The notes: generated by a model from the letters alone, not told the origin. A stretch of 64,000 nucleotides of DNA from Cydia pomonella (GCF_033807575.1 NC_084715.1:5505349-5569348), one strand, 5' to 3'; positions 43,745-54,999 are shown, numbered from the stretch's first letter. A program made the numbers and translations.

Positions 43745-43965
43745 TCATTATCACACTAAAATGGAATTGGGCGGGACATGTTGCCAGGCATTATGGTAGA
43801 CCACAATGTTAACGGACTGGTGGCCACTTTCAGATGAAAGGAGCACCTGGCGTCCGTTAGCTCGTTGGGTGGATGATGAAGCTGTCTATAATGTAAGGAA
43901 ATGATTGTGTCACGAAAGTGCTCGAATTTATGCGTACTTTCCACGCAACAATTACGTGAACTGCG
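43745..43965 (+). pseudogene. LINE reverse transcriptase C-terminal fragment
   Basis: The reading KWNWAGHVARHYGRPQ, then (shifted) TDWWPLSDERSTWRPLARW, is the usual C-terminal tail of RTE/BovB-like LINE proteins. Two frameshifts are needed. It starts about 40 bp after the receptor exon 8 donor. Confidence 0.6.
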
Positions 43966-44794
43966 AAGGGACTTGAGAATCTTTTCCTGATTCTTCTTGG
44001 CGTGTATTTCAGAAATATCGTCAAGTTTTATCGACTTTACTTACCATTTCCCATGGCTATATCTTACTTCTTAGACTAATAGAATAATCTTATAACTGTT
44101 TTGCTATAAAAATAGCATTATAGGAATACGTCAAGATATGAGGATTAAGTATCTTACTTTTATTTTATTAATACCTAATAATACTCTTATATTAAAAGAT
44201 TCTTCTTTTATTAATGACTATCGGCTATTTTTGTGCTTTCAATATATTAAATAATGAACAATAAATTATAAATAAACTTAAAATAAAGGTCCTATAAATA
44301 AAACACGTCCTCCAAGTCACTGCCGTTGGGCAGTGTGCCCAGTAGGCTTCCAATTGGAATTTTCACTCAATAGTATATTTATTTTGACAATGCTAGACAG
44401 TACATATAAGGTTGCTAACTACGAGTAGAATAAGGCGTAGAAAAGTGTAAAAAGATCTAGATTAATCAACCTTTTCACAATGTCCGAGTAGAATCCACGT
44501 GTGTTAAAATTGCACAAATAATTCCAACAGGCGTCATATTTAGTGACATTTTAGAAATATTGGAAGTAACGTATGTACCTAAGAGTCTGTTTCACAATGT
44601 CCAACTATAGTCCTGATTAAGCTACTTGCCACTTTTCTGACGATGACGAATAAAGTCATCGTTGGCGGTTCACAATCTTCAAATAAGCTTAACTGGTAGA
44701 TAAAGTGCAAAGTTTTGCAGGAAGTTTAGTCTGGCAGTTAATTTATTTGTTAATTAGCTATTCAATACTTTACTCAGATGTCGTGAAACAGACT

Positions 44795-44796
<2 letters not shown>

Positions 44797-44826
<30 letters not shown>

Positions 44827-44827
44827 A
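44797..44827. repeat. (GATAA)n microsatellite
   Basis: Five to six AAGAT/GATAA units precede TCATTTATTTGATAAAAC, a phrase resembling an inverted LINE tail. Confidence 0.85.
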
Positions 44828-44876
44828 TCATTTATTTGATAAAACATGAGTTGATAAGCTGTTAGTATACAAATTC

Positions 44877-45325
44877 AGTTCTTTACATGTTCGGCTGGAA
44901 TTTCAGCATTCAAATATTAATCACAAAAATAAATTACAAATATAAAAGAAGCCGTACTGAAAAATATTGGGAAAAAAAATTTCAATGTGTGTCAATGTCA
45001 AATTACTAAACTAAATTATCTAAAAAGTATGAATTTTAAAATGTTGTATTGATTCACTAATGTCATAAAAACAATGTTCCCATAGTTAACTGTACAGTTC
45101 TTTACATGTCTGGCTGGCATTTCAGCATTCGAATATTAAGCACGAAAATAAATTACAAACAAAACAAGCATTCCATTAAAATGTCAAAAATTTAAATCAA
45201 ATATTAATATGTGTCGATGTCAAATTACTTAATTAAATAATCTAAACATTATTATTTTTAAAATATTGTATTAAATCATTTATGTTATAAAAACAATGTT
45301 CCATCAGTAAACTGTACAGTTTTTT
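44877..45325. repeat. 220-bp direct tandem repeat
   Basis: TTCTTTACATGT(T/C)(C/T)GGCTGG starts at 44879 and 45099. Both units run through TTTCAGCATTC, AATTACAAA and TAAAAACAATGTTCC. Divergence is about 10-15 percent by eye. Confidence 0.75.
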
Positions 45326-46370
45326 TCCAAAAGCCTTTCCTTCTAGTGTTCCTATACCAACGGGAATAGAATTTAAGTAATAATATGTAATTTATAGATT
45401 AAAATATAAATTTAAATTCCAGAATTCAACCTTGCAAAGTACTTATATTTATATTAATCTTTATAAAATTATTATCTTGCATAAAAGAAAAACTTGTCTT
45501 ACATAAAAAAGCAGACTTCATGCTAGAAAATATTTTCTACCAGTCAACCTCAAAGCAAAACAGAGATATTGTGGGCGGTGCTAAGTACTACCTACTCTTC
45601 CTGTAGGAGAAAAAATCTCATTAATCACAATTTGGTTTTGATAAATTACTTTACAGTACATGTGGTACTACTTTACCGCTCTAATGCGATAATTAGCATA
45701 TTACGTAACAATGTCTAAAATTCAACGAGCCATCCCAGGCAGCACACAAGTCATATAACTGGCCAACAATTTAACCTTATGCAGGGTTAAGCTTTATTAT
45801 ATATGTATAGAAGCTGTGTGTATTGCAAAGTTCTGTATTAAAGTTGTTTTTTGTTATGATAATGCTATTAGCTGAGTTAGTTCTGTAATTTGCCGATTTT
45901 ATTTCTTAAAGCTGAATAGTCATCATAAATAGACCTGTTACTCAAGAGTTTGTGTAACCTTTTGTATAACACTGGTATAAGATTCTATTATCCAGCAAAG
46001 TACTGAATAATTGAGGTTCTGTTCTCTTTTAGCTGTATTACACACCACATCTTGACAGTTACACAGCTACTGTATAAAGTAGGGTGTGGTTCCTGTTATG
46101 AAGCATGTAGTTAGTTAACAGAATTTAAGGTAGCTGTTATAACTACTTTATGCCGCTTTAAGTACGAAATTACTGTCATGTGCAGCTAACTGGGGTAAAA
46201 GCAAAAGTAACAGATTCTTATGCAGAAGTTGGCTGAGTATTCACGAAAAGTAGACATATTTTAAGCTAGCAGAACTATTTTGTAATATTTGTCAGCATTT
46301 ATGCGGCTAGTAGTTTGACATTTCGATTTCGTGCGCGTTAAATGTGTTGTGTAAATAAATATGCCGCCTA

Positions 46371-47243
46371 TCAAAAAAAAATGCTAAAAACATCTCCAAT
46401 TCATGGAAAAATAGAAAAAGAACAGGAGGCATACGAAGAAAGTGCTTGCGCGAGTATGAAAACATAAAAAAATCTATTTGTGCTAATCCACAAACGACTG
46501 AAGGAAGTTCTTCCAGTTCATCTGATCCAAGTACAAATCAAGTGCGACCACAATCCATAGAAACGGGTTCCGTAATAAATAATTATGAATCTACATTGTG
46601 TGAAGATTATGAATCAATTCAGAGGTCTGAAGATAGTGATGCGAGTTCCAATAATTTTGAAAAAAGTGAAACGGAATATGAAAAAAATTTAATATTTCGT
46701 AATAACTTAAAACAATGGGCCATAAATAAAAACATTTCTCTAGAAGCCTTAAGGGAATTATTAGCTGTCGTCAATCACAGATTGCCAGGAGTTTTGCCAG
46801 TAGACCCGAGAACATTATTACAGACTAAGAGAAATGTCGTAATAAAAAAAATTGACGGTGGAGAATACTGGCACAAAGGACTAATTGAACCTTTAAAAGA
46901 AATAATAAATTTTGTATGGATGGAAATCCCTGAATCTATACAATTAAATTTGAATTTTGATGGCTTACCTATTTTCAACAGTTCGAAAAAAGAATTTTGG
47001 CCAATTCTTTGCAATATCTGCGAAAAACCAAAAATAGAGCCTCTTGTAGTTGGAATTTATTATGGATCAGGAAAACCAAAGAACCTTAGTCAGTATTTAG
47101 AAGATTTTGTCGCAGAAACTCAAAGTCTTCTTGAAAATGGAATTCCTATAGTTAGGAATGGCAAAGAAAATATTATAGTCAATGTAAGAATAAGGTGCTT
47201 CATCTGTGACTCTCCGGCTAGAGCATTTATAAAAGGTAAATGA
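46371..47243 (+). pseudogene. Transposase_21 (tnp2)-like fragment
   Basis: The ATG at 46371 (MPPIKKK) runs into an A9 run with one base too many or too few. The frame then stays open to 47243 (KCLREYENIKKS, SLEALRELLAVVNHRLPGVL, NLNFDGLPIFNSSKKEFWPI, EPLVVGIYYGSGKPK, RIRCFICDSPARAFIKG). The acidic Ser-rich N-terminal part and the FDGLP / CDSPARAFIKG blocks match the N-terminal half of insect CACTA-like transposases. The end AAAAG|GTAAATG is a possible splice donor, but no following exon is found. The C-terminal half is therefore missing or in unrecognised exons. Confidence 0.65.
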
Positions 47244-47269
47244 TGACTAAACTTGTTACCTACATTACA

Positions 47270-47470
47270 GACGTCATGCAAAAACTTTTTAGGGTTTTGG
47301 TAGGGGTAGGGTAGGGGTAGGTTAGGGGTAGGATATTCCACAAACGGCCGTACGCATGCACTCTGATGGCAGACTGATTGACTATACTGTGTTTTACGGC
47401 GGAGCGAGTGGGGAGGCGGGGGGGTTAACACACCTATGCCGCGCGCCCGCACCGACCGAACCGAGGAGAG
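47270..47470. repeat. GGTAGGGGTAGG simple repeat and GC-rich patch inside the transposon
   Basis: TAGGGGTAGG units at about 47296-47333 are followed by a G-rich stretch (GGGGAGGCGGGGGGG). No coding. Confidence 0.6.
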
Positions 47471-48897
47471 TACCTAAACACTACAGAGGTGTAGTAAGTA
47501 GTTAAAACCTACTATACTTACTTATTTATTCTGTACTACATTAATTACGTTAGTTGTAATTTTTAGTGTCGTAACACTTTTTATATTGAATAAGTATTAA
47601 CTAATAATAAATCTGAATATGATTAGAGCTAAAAAAAAACAAATACTTAACAAAGATATAGACCTAGGTCTATACTGTGGGTTTTTATTTATTTTATGAC
47701 TGAATCCTAATTGTTTGATTTATATTACGAGTGGTCTCGTCGCATCACTAGTCTGCACGACGAAGGACTCATCGAACGAAAATGTTATGGTACTACCCAC
47801 GAGAACAGTTATCGAAAATATGTTGTGGGCAGAACACTTTTAACCAGAGAACATCTGAATAAGTGGACACATAAGGTCTGTTAAGCAGACATTAGACGAG
47901 GAGCCGCTGTGCAAGCAGACTTTATTCAGAATGAGCGTCGCCATAATGAATAACATAACCTATTAAATGATGAGAAATTTTATACTCGAAAACTCAATTA
48001 TGATAACAAAATCGGTATAATATTCTTGTAAAAAGTATTACAAGGTTACTTTTGAACCCTCAAATGGTATAAGAACATAAAAAATATTTCACTCGTAAAA
48101 ACAAACCAACGACGAAATGTTGTTTATTTCTCAAAAACCTGGCTAATCAGGTAGCGCGTAAAAATTTTGCACGAAATGTATATATGAATACACGGTAAAG
48201 TTGCATGCGCACCTAGAATTTATTATTTCAAGCACAAATAGCGTATAAAATTATTTACTTACCGCTAGGACATTAAAATTTGGCCATTTATTTTCTGATG
48301 CTAGCTGTCACTCACCAAACAACGCGTGCACTTTTAATTTATTTTTGTGTTCGATTATGTCAACTTCAAATTTAATTTGAATAAATTCTTGATAAAATGT
48401 TCTGAAATAAGCTTAAAGCTGTGTATCATCTGAATATCTGAGCTTTGAAGAACTAAGCATATAGTTCATTCATCATTCATTCATCTTCTGGATAACAGAG
48501 CTGTAATACTTGCATAAAAGAACAAAATGCTTTTATGCAGAAGATACTCAGCTTGTCGTACAATTATTCAAAACTTATCCATGTGTTATATTGCTATTAC
48601 TCAGCTATTAGCGGTATAATTTTGTGCCCAAATTGCTTGAGTAACGTCTGAGTAAGCGCCAAATCAGCTAATTACGGTAGTCTTATTCAGCAATTCGTTT
48701 CTGTGACTGCTATTATAAAAAACTTACTCAGAAGGTTTGTGCTGGCTGGGATATGTACCGTAAAACTTTGTACGATACATGTCCGAATCGGTAATTCGCA
48801 ACCCATGTCGATTTAAAACCCCCTTCGGTCGTGTTTTAATTTATCGTCATTCCTTACGAATTTCCTATTTTTGGGACTTGTATCGTAATGTACTATT

Positions 48898-49118
48898 ATT
48901 ACAGTACATATAGAGCTACTTTACCGCACTAGTGCGATAATTAGCCCATTACGTAACTATGACGAAAATTTAAAGGGCCATATGTACTGTAAAATGTTGT
49001 ACGATATATGTGCGAATAGACAATTCTTAACTTTTGTCGATTTAAATCGCTTTATCGCCACTCGTTGTGAATTTTCTATTTTCCCACTTGTATCATAATG
49101 TACTATCACAGTTGGTAT
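48898..49118. mobile_element. TACAGTACAT MITE, copy 3
   Basis: It is complete from TTACAGTACATATAGAGC to ATCATAATGTACTA and directly adjoins copy 2 in the same orientation. Confidence 0.75.
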
Positions 49119-49242
49119 TATGAAAAAAAGAACGTTAACTTAGAATAAAAAGCATCGTTTAAAGTCTCTCGATCATAATTCATAATACACCGCTTTCTAT
49201 CACCGCACCGCTCGCCGTCGGCAGGGTGTTCATCCTCACACC

Positions 49243-49505
49243 CTAGAACCTATAGTCGCGTACTGTGCGGTTTAAGAGGAATTTCCTCCCGCGGACGCTC
49301 CTGCTGCGGAATGAGCTCACTGCCGAGATTTTCCCGAGGGTATACAGTATGGGGTTCTTCAAAAAAGGAGTGTACAGGTTTTTATAGGGTCGGCAACGCG
49401 CATGTAACACTGGAGTTGCAGGCGTCCGTAGGCGACGGTAACTGCTTACCATCAGGCCGGCCGTATGCTTGTTTGCCACCGACGTGGAATAAAAAATCTA
49501 AATAT
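49243..49505 (+). pseudogene. LINE C-terminal fragment with 3' tail
   Basis: The plus translation has RTVRFKRNFLPRTLLLRNEL-type residues (SRTVRF, FLPR, LRNELTAEIFPRVYS, GFFKKGVYRFL), then a stop. The ACTGCTTACCATCAGGCC, GCTTGTTTGCCACCGACG tail follows. It is typical of a jockey/R1-like LINE 3' end. Confidence 0.6.
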
Positions 49506-49559
49506 ACAATAAAATAGATTCCCAATATATATATTATATTTTTTATGACTGATGTGACT

Positions 49560-49615
49560 GATTTCCATCAGGCGGGCCGTATGCTTGTTTACCACCGACG
49601 TGGTATAAAAAAAGT
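49560..49615 (+). repeat. LINE 3'-tail fragment
   Basis: TCCATCAGGCGGGCCGTATG to GTGGTATAAAAAAA. It is a second copy of the tail 100 bp after the first. Confidence 0.65.
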
Positions 49616-49799
49616 ACAATTAAATATTAATTTCCGTTTCAATCCTCTTTGAGAGGCGCGTCTTTAAAAACGCATTTAGCAGTATTTTACCGCTCTAACA
49701 GAATTTCGTATTGGTTTTACTCACTTTTTACCTAATTGCTTTTTTTATAAAAATCCGTTTTTGATGGCGAAGCTTAAATGCAAATTAAGTAATTAAATT

Positions 49800-50060
49800 C
49801 CCATCTGAAAGGCCGGCACACTTTCATTCCCTCTGGTGCTGCAGGTGTCCATGGGCGGCGGTAATCGCTTACCATCAGGCGATCCGTCTGCTCGTTTGCC
49901 TTCTATATCATAAAATTTTATACTTGGAAGTCCATTTTTTTGTATATTTAACTTTTTTATACCACGTTGGTGGCAAACAAGCATACGGCCCGCCTGATGG
50001 GTAAGCAGTCACTGTAGCCTATAGACATCTGCAACTCCAGAGATGTTATATGCCCGTTGC
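49800..50060. repeat. Two LINE 3'-tail fragments, head to head
   Basis: The plus-strand piece 49815-49910 has TCCATGGGCGGCGGTAATCG and ACCATCAGGCGATCC. The minus-strand piece 49950-50055 is the inverse of the GCCACCGACGTGGTATAAAAA tail. Confidence 0.65.
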
Positions 50061-50300
50061 CTACCTTAAGCTAAGCTGTTTGGTTTTGTTTTTAATATAC
50101 ATCACCATGTTAGTACATTTCATGGCAACATTAAAACGGTATTTCACTTATAGTTTTACGAATTTTCTCTTGAACTTGAATTTTTACACGTAATTTCAAC
50201 ACGGGCGAATATTTAAACGGTTAACATAGGACCTACATATACATATATAGGATATTGGGATACATTTTGCTTAGAAATACTATGAAAATATTAACCATAT

Positions 50301-50540
50301 TAACCCTGCCTATGAAGCTGATAGTCCCGGGTTCAAATCCTGGTAAGAGCATATATTTGTGTGATGAACACGGATATTTGTTTCTGAGTCATGGGTGTTT
50401 TCTATGTATTTATGTATTTATAATTATAATATATTATATATATCGTTGTCTAAGTACCCTCAACACAAGCCTTATTGAGCTTACTGTGGGTCTTAGTCAA
50501 TTTGTGTAATAATGTCCTATAATATTTATTTATTTATATA
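50301..50540 (+). mobile_element. tRNA-derived SINE, copy 5, head truncated
   Basis: It begins at ACCCTGCCTATGAAGCTG and has the B box GGTTCAAATCC (near 50331). It ends TGTCCTATAATATTTATTTA. Confidence 0.8.
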
Positions 50541-50773
50541 AAATAATTCGGTCCGCAATGTAAAGCAACTAGTTAAAAGATACGAGCGTTTTAAAGTAAC
50601 TATCAATGCTTGTTGGCAGCATAATGTCATGTTATGTCTCGTAATTTGCAGATAGTTTGCACTACATTGCTCCTCGGTATATTTAAAAAAATAATTACGG
50701 GGGCATAATAAAGTGTAACTTAAAAAAAAGTAATGATTACACGGATCAATTCTTTATCTGGTTTAATTTATCG

Positions 50774-50960
50774 GACGACCGTACTGGCCTAGTGGTAGGT
50801 AGTGACCCTGCCTATGAAGCTGATGGTCCCGGGTTCAAATCCTGGTTAGGGCATTTATTCGTGTTATAAGCACGGATATTTGTTTCTGAGTCATGGGTGT
50901 TTACTATGTATTTAAGTATTTATATATTATGTATATCGTTGTCTAGTCTAAGTACCGATT
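50774..50960 (+). mobile_element. tRNA-derived SINE, copy 6, 3' truncated
   Basis: It has a full head GACGACCGTACTGGCCTAG and B box, and stops after TCTAAGTACC. Confidence 0.8.
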
Positions 50961-51172
50961 TCACCCGTATTCGATTTACACACTGTATATGAAATTCAGC
51001 GATGAAATTGCAAAAAATAATCACAATAACTCATTTCATTCAAAAACTCTCTCACGGTTACTATTTAACGTATTATCAAATATTTTAATGCAACTAAGTT
51101 TTGAGTGAAAATGGCGCCTGTTTTACTTTTTAATTTTTCATTTTTTCTATTTACGACAGCCAACGTGGCAAT

Positions 51173-51297
51173 GACCAAGCTAAGTTGGCAGCGATTGTGA
51201 TAGCCCAAACGGTGAGTGCAAACTTCTATGAAATTATGACGTTTACTTAGCAATGGCACCGTCTGGGCTATCAAAATCGCTGCCAACTTAGCTTGGT
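51173..51297. mobile_element. MITE with ACCAAGCTAAGTTGGCAGCG ends
   Basis: ACCAAGCTAAGTTGGCAGCG...ATAGCCCA is mirrored by TGGGCTAT...CGCTGCCAACTTAGCTTGGT. Confidence 0.85.
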
Positions 51298-51299
51298 CT

Positions 51300-52200
51300 G
51301 ACTTTAGTTTCGTTCAGCCTGATTAATACCTAATTAAAAAAGTTTTTTCGTGATATATGATGTTATACAGGGTGTATTTTTAATACGGCCACATAATCAA
51401 AAGGTAGTTAGTTTAGGCTGTAATTAACACAATTTCATAGGTTTTATAAAAAATGGACGAATTTTAATTTTTCATACAAAGTAATTCAGCAAGCAACGTA
51501 TCACTACTTTGTTTTAACTCAAAACGTCTCATTAATGACGCGACGTCACAACTGTCACAAGTGATCATGATGTACGAAATACATTGCCGCTCGAAAAAAA
51601 AAATTCTCTGGTAGAGAAGACTAAATTAAAAAAATCTTTCAGAATTGTTTGAAAGCACTAAAACCTACGTCTAGTTTAATTTTGAGGTTATATCCAACAT
51701 ACACACTGTATAAGCACACAATATGTACTATAAAATATTTTTTGATGTACATATACTTGTGTAGACCTATAAAAACCCCAACAAAATAAAAACCATACAT
51801 TTAAAAATGTTGCGAATGCAACTTATTATTGTATAAAATCAATGCAGTAGCTAAACGCAGCCGTCGGGCTCGGCTAGTATTCGGAGGCTTTTCAAAAGCA
51901 CCAATAGGAGCGCTCCACATATTTTCTAACGCGGCCAATTAGAAGCATCTAAATTTAAACCACTTTTTGTACTGATCATCAGGCTGACGCAACTAGGAAC
52001 AAAATAAGTTTTGTATGGAACTTGTTTCGCAAAACTTTGCCAACGAAGAAAAATAAAACGTCAGTGCTATTTATTCTGTCAAGTTTACATCAAGTCAACT
52101 GTCAGCCTAATTGTTTTGTTTGTTATGAAGGCTAAAATGTTTTGTTCGGGTATTTCGTGCAATTTCTTTATTATTTAGTGAAAATAGTGAACCGTGATCA
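51300..52200. other. No gene recognised upstream of the THAP exon
   Basis: ACAGGGTGTATTTTTAATACGG near 51368 looks like a dispersed repeat. No promoter motif was identified with confidence. Confidence 0.4.
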
Positions 52201-52223
52201 GAGTAAAGAACGAGTTTTTTACA

Positions 52224-52333
52224 ATGCCACCGAGAAAACGGTTTACTAAGTGTGAAATATGTGGCAAGCGAGCCACTCGAGAAAATCACGAAAAAAGGGA
52301 TTTTATGGCGAAATTTCCCTTGGATAAAGACCG
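52224..52333 (+). CDS. THAP protein exon 1
   Basis: ATG in ACAATGCC to the donor CCG|GTAAGT. It contains the C-X2-C pair (CEIC). Confidence 0.6.
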
Positions 52334-52882
52334 GTAAGTCTTGCTTTAGATACTTTTGACCTTATTTTGGTGCAGCAGGCTTTAAACACATCGAAAATTT
52401 GATATTTTATATTATGTTTAGTTGTGAACTAGGGATGTACTAAAACTATCGATAATTGTATGTTTATTTGTATATCAGTGTAAGTAATTAAATAAAATAT
52501 GTGAAATTTCCTGAGAACTTGCATGCAATATGACACAAAATTAATTCGTCGAAGATTTTCAGTGGAAAATTATCTATCATCTATGCATTAATGGTCATTA
52601 TTTAACATATTTGATTTGATTTATAGATGCATATTAGCGCTAAATAATCAGTTGATCATCTCATTAGCAAACACTTGGAATATAAACTGTACATAACCAA
52701 GGCTGTATGTTTTCAGATGCAGGCAGTGGGTTAAATTTGTTGGGAACGAAGACCTGATACATCTTCCCATAGAAAAGTTACATTTATTGAAACATGTATC
52801 TGCAGATCATTTTAAAAATAGTGCTTTTAATAAAAAAAAAATAAGAATAAAAATAGTGAAGGATTTTGTAATTACAATCTGA
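52224..52882 (+). CDS. Small THAP-domain protein, two exons
   Basis: Exon 1 (52224-52333) encodes MPPRKRFTKCEICGKRATRE and KFPLDKDR, and ends at GACCG|GTAAGT, phase 2. Exon 2 (52717-52882) follows TATGTTTTCAG and reads CRQWVKFVGNEDLIHLPIEK, then VSADHFKNSAF, to TGA at 52880-52882. It gives 91 residues. THAP domains are C2CH zinc-binding DNA-binding modules, and Cys pair, FP, W and DHF are visible. The third Cys, expected just before the DHF-type block (CS.HF), is Ser here, so zinc binding may be lost. No other domain follows. It may be a transposon-derived or decaying gene. Confidence 0.6.
52717..52882 (+). CDS. THAP protein exon 2
   Basis: Its first base completes Arg. The WVKFV and DHF landmarks are in frame. 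It ends in a Lys/Ile-rich tail. Confidence 0.6.
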
Positions 52883-52944
52883 GTGTAACGAGGTATTCTA
52901 AAATAGAATCCTAGCGTAGTGAGGGATTCAAGTGTTAACGCCTA

Positions 52945-53067
52945 TGGGTGGTATTCCACCTATGCAATTTCTTTGTCCAATGTGTATTGCGTCTCACATT
53001 TTGATTAATGACAGAGTGAGACGCAATGACATTGGACCATGAAATTGGATAGGTGGAATACCACCCT
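52945..53067. mobile_element. MITE with GGGTGGTATTCCACCTAT ends
   Basis: GGGTGGTATTCCACCTAT is mirrored by ATAGGTGGAATACCACCCT. The inner arms TTTGTCCAATGTG / ATTGGACCATG also pair. Confidence 0.8.
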
Positions 53068-53729
53068 AAGGTGGAAATATTTTTGCTACCACGTGATAAA
53101 TTTACATACTGCTTTGCACATCACCTATGAGGAAAATATTATGGTACAAATAAATAAATAAATAAATTTAATTAATGGTAATTAAATTAAATAATTTAAC
53201 CTAAGAAGTATGCAAAAAGAGGAAAAAAGTGATCCCTCCTAGTAGGAAAAAAAAGTGCTACTTTGATCCTTCCTAGTGGTGAAGAACAACAAGGTGTTCT
53301 AAAAAAATCGAGTCCATATTAGGCTCGACCACGTATTAGTCTACTCATAGAACTATCCACTATATAACATACAACTTAAATGTGGACTCGATCCTAACTT
53401 GATTTCGAGTACAAAATTTGTAGACAAGAGTATATTTCAACCCTCCCCATTTTATCGATATCGATAAGAAACGCAAGCGTGTAGCGTACTACACTATTTA
53501 AATTGCTTATGTTGGTACTATGGTTCTTTGACAGTTCTTTGTCGTACATTTTGGTAATGATTTGCGAAACAAAGGGATTCCACTCGCTAGTATGGAAGTC
53601 CCGTCTCTTAAAACGTAGTGATTATATGCTCTCTGCTGATCATATATTGCAAATCACTCTTTCATCATCCTCCATACTATCAACACCCACTTTCTACATT
53701 GAACCGTTTTGGAAAGAACCCTAAACCAG
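53068..53729. other. No gene seen
   Basis: A duplicated phrase GATCC(C)TCCTAGT occurs near 53231 and 53266. ATCGATATCGAT at 53455-53466 is a short palindrome. Confidence 0.4.
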
Positions 53730-53922
53730 TACCCCTAGTGTAAATAAATTCGATTTCGAAACGTGACGTACGTACGCGTTTGCGTTTAGTCTCATTTTGT
53801 ATGTGATTTAGAAAGAGCGCGCCAAGCGGGACGTTTTGGAAACTCAAAATCCTATACAAAATGAGATTTAACGCAAACGCGTTCGTCACGTTATGATGTC
53901 GATAAAATTTACACCAGGGGTA
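53730..53922. mobile_element. Foldback MITE (TACCCCTAGTG family), copy 4
   Basis: The ends are TACCCCTAGTG and CACCAGGGGTA. It has the same GCGTTTGCGTTTAGTCTCA palindrome in opposite orientation to copies 1 and 3, with a small ACGTACGTACG expansion. Confidence 0.85.
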
Positions 53923-54373
53923 CTGTACCTTTTGGAAGATTATACTTCACTTTATTATCAATCGAAGTTTTATTTAAGTTGTCGAGATCCTGACCTGCAC
54001 GGCGGCTACAAAAAACTTTAAATGAAAATAAGTATACGACTTCATGGTAACGGTAAAAGAATAGATTTAAACATAATTCAATATTTTACGTAAAGTTAAG
54101 GCCACAAGCATGGAAGCTAATTATCTCAAATTGAGTATAGACAGACCTTTACAAATTCAATATTGCTTAGTAATTCCCACTGCGTAACTACAGACAGATA
54201 CAGAGATTTAATTGAAATTATGCTTTATTGGGCATTTGGCGGACGTTGGCCCATAGAAAGTGGGGAAAGTGAGTTACTGGCAATTCATATTTACTGAAGT
54301 AATGCTTTACGTGTGAGATGAAAAGACTCTCAGGCATATTCTGATTGTAATAACAGGATATGAATTAGTTCTG

Positions 54374-54682
54374 TACCCCTCGTGTAATTTTTTTTTTATA
54401 CTACGCCGGTGGCAAACAAGCATACGGCTCGCCTGATGGTAAGCAGTCTCCTAAGAGTTACATGCGCGTTGCCGACCCTAAACCCGCCCGCCCCTCGTTG
54501 AGCTTACTCACTCTAAGAGTGAGACGTGACGTACGCGTTTGCGTTAAGTCTCATTTTGTATAGGATTTTGAGTTTTCCAAGACGTCCCGCTTGGCGCGCT
54601 GTTTCTAAATCCCATACAAAATTAGGCTTAACGCAAACGCGTACGTCAAGTCACGCTATCGAATAAATGTACACCAGGGGTT
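54374..54682. mobile_element. Foldback MITE (TACCCCTAGTG family), copy 5, with nested tail fragment
   Basis: TACCCCTCGTGTAA at the left and TACACCAGGGG at the right belong to the family. The left arm is interrupted by an inverted LINE 3' tail (54389 to about 54490: TATACTACGCCGGTGGCAAAC ... CCTGATGGTAAGCAG). Confidence 0.75.
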
Positions 54683-54734
54683 GTGGTATGGAAGGTGGAG
54701 GTAAGGAATGGAATCTCCATGTACCAAAAGGTGT

Positions 54735-54990
54735 CATCAAAAAACCTTAAATAAGTGGCACTACAATACCTAGAATACTTAAAAAAAAAAAAACAAATCA
54801 TAGACAGCGCACTTCACTCCGTCAATAACGCCTATGTCTACGACAACAAGTGACAATGGAGTGTGGTGGGGTCCGTACCCCGCGCGCCTGTGCCCCGCGC
54901 GGTCACTTGTTGTCGTAGACAGCCTATGTTCTTAGCTACTCTAGCGCCACTCTGGAGAGATTTGGAACTATTATTTATAGCTGACAGCTG
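54735..54990 (-). repeat. Dispersed repeat (inverse of the 10190-10358 family)
   Basis: It contains GCGCACTTCACTCCGTC, TAGCGCCACTCTGGAGAGA and AACTATTATTTATAG, the complement of the 10.2-kb copy. It is interrupted by an inverted-repeat insert at 54838-54928. Confidence 0.6.
54836..54930. mobile_element. Short GC-rich inverted-repeat insertion
   Basis: TCTACGACAACAAGTGAC faces GTCACTTGTTGTCGTAGA across a GC-rich centre. GCCTATG(T) lies on both sides and could be a 7-8-bp target duplication. Confidence 0.65.
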
Positions 54991-54999
54991 GACACTTTT

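Larger units (their letters stand above)
45734..48750 (+). mobile_element. CMC/EnSpm-like DNA transposon, 3017 bp, internally degraded
   Basis: The ends CCCAGGCAGCACA and TGTGCTGGCTGGG are inverted repeats (12 of 13). They are flanked by the 2-bp duplication AT (45732-45733 and 48751-48752) inside a MITE whose intact form lies next door. Subterminal motifs such as TTATGCAGAAG and GAGTA-type steps repeat near both ends. The only coding part seen is at 46371-47243. The 2-bp duplication and the tnp2-like protein suggest the CACTA/Mirage (CMC) group. The superfamily is inferred. Confidence 0.7.
45648..48897. mobile_element. TACAGTACAT MITE, copy 2, split by a 3-kb transposon
   Basis: The left half ends ...AACGAGCCAT (45733) and the right half resumes ATATGTACCGTAAAACTTTG (48751), matching the uninterrupted phrase GCCATATGTACTGTAAAATG of the adjacent copy. 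It runs on to GTATCGTAATGTACTA. Confidence 0.75.

Noticed and set aside
46775..47452. Antisense frames across the transposase fragment
   Set aside because: The plus-strand frame carries the conserved blocks. The antisense frames do not resemble any family.
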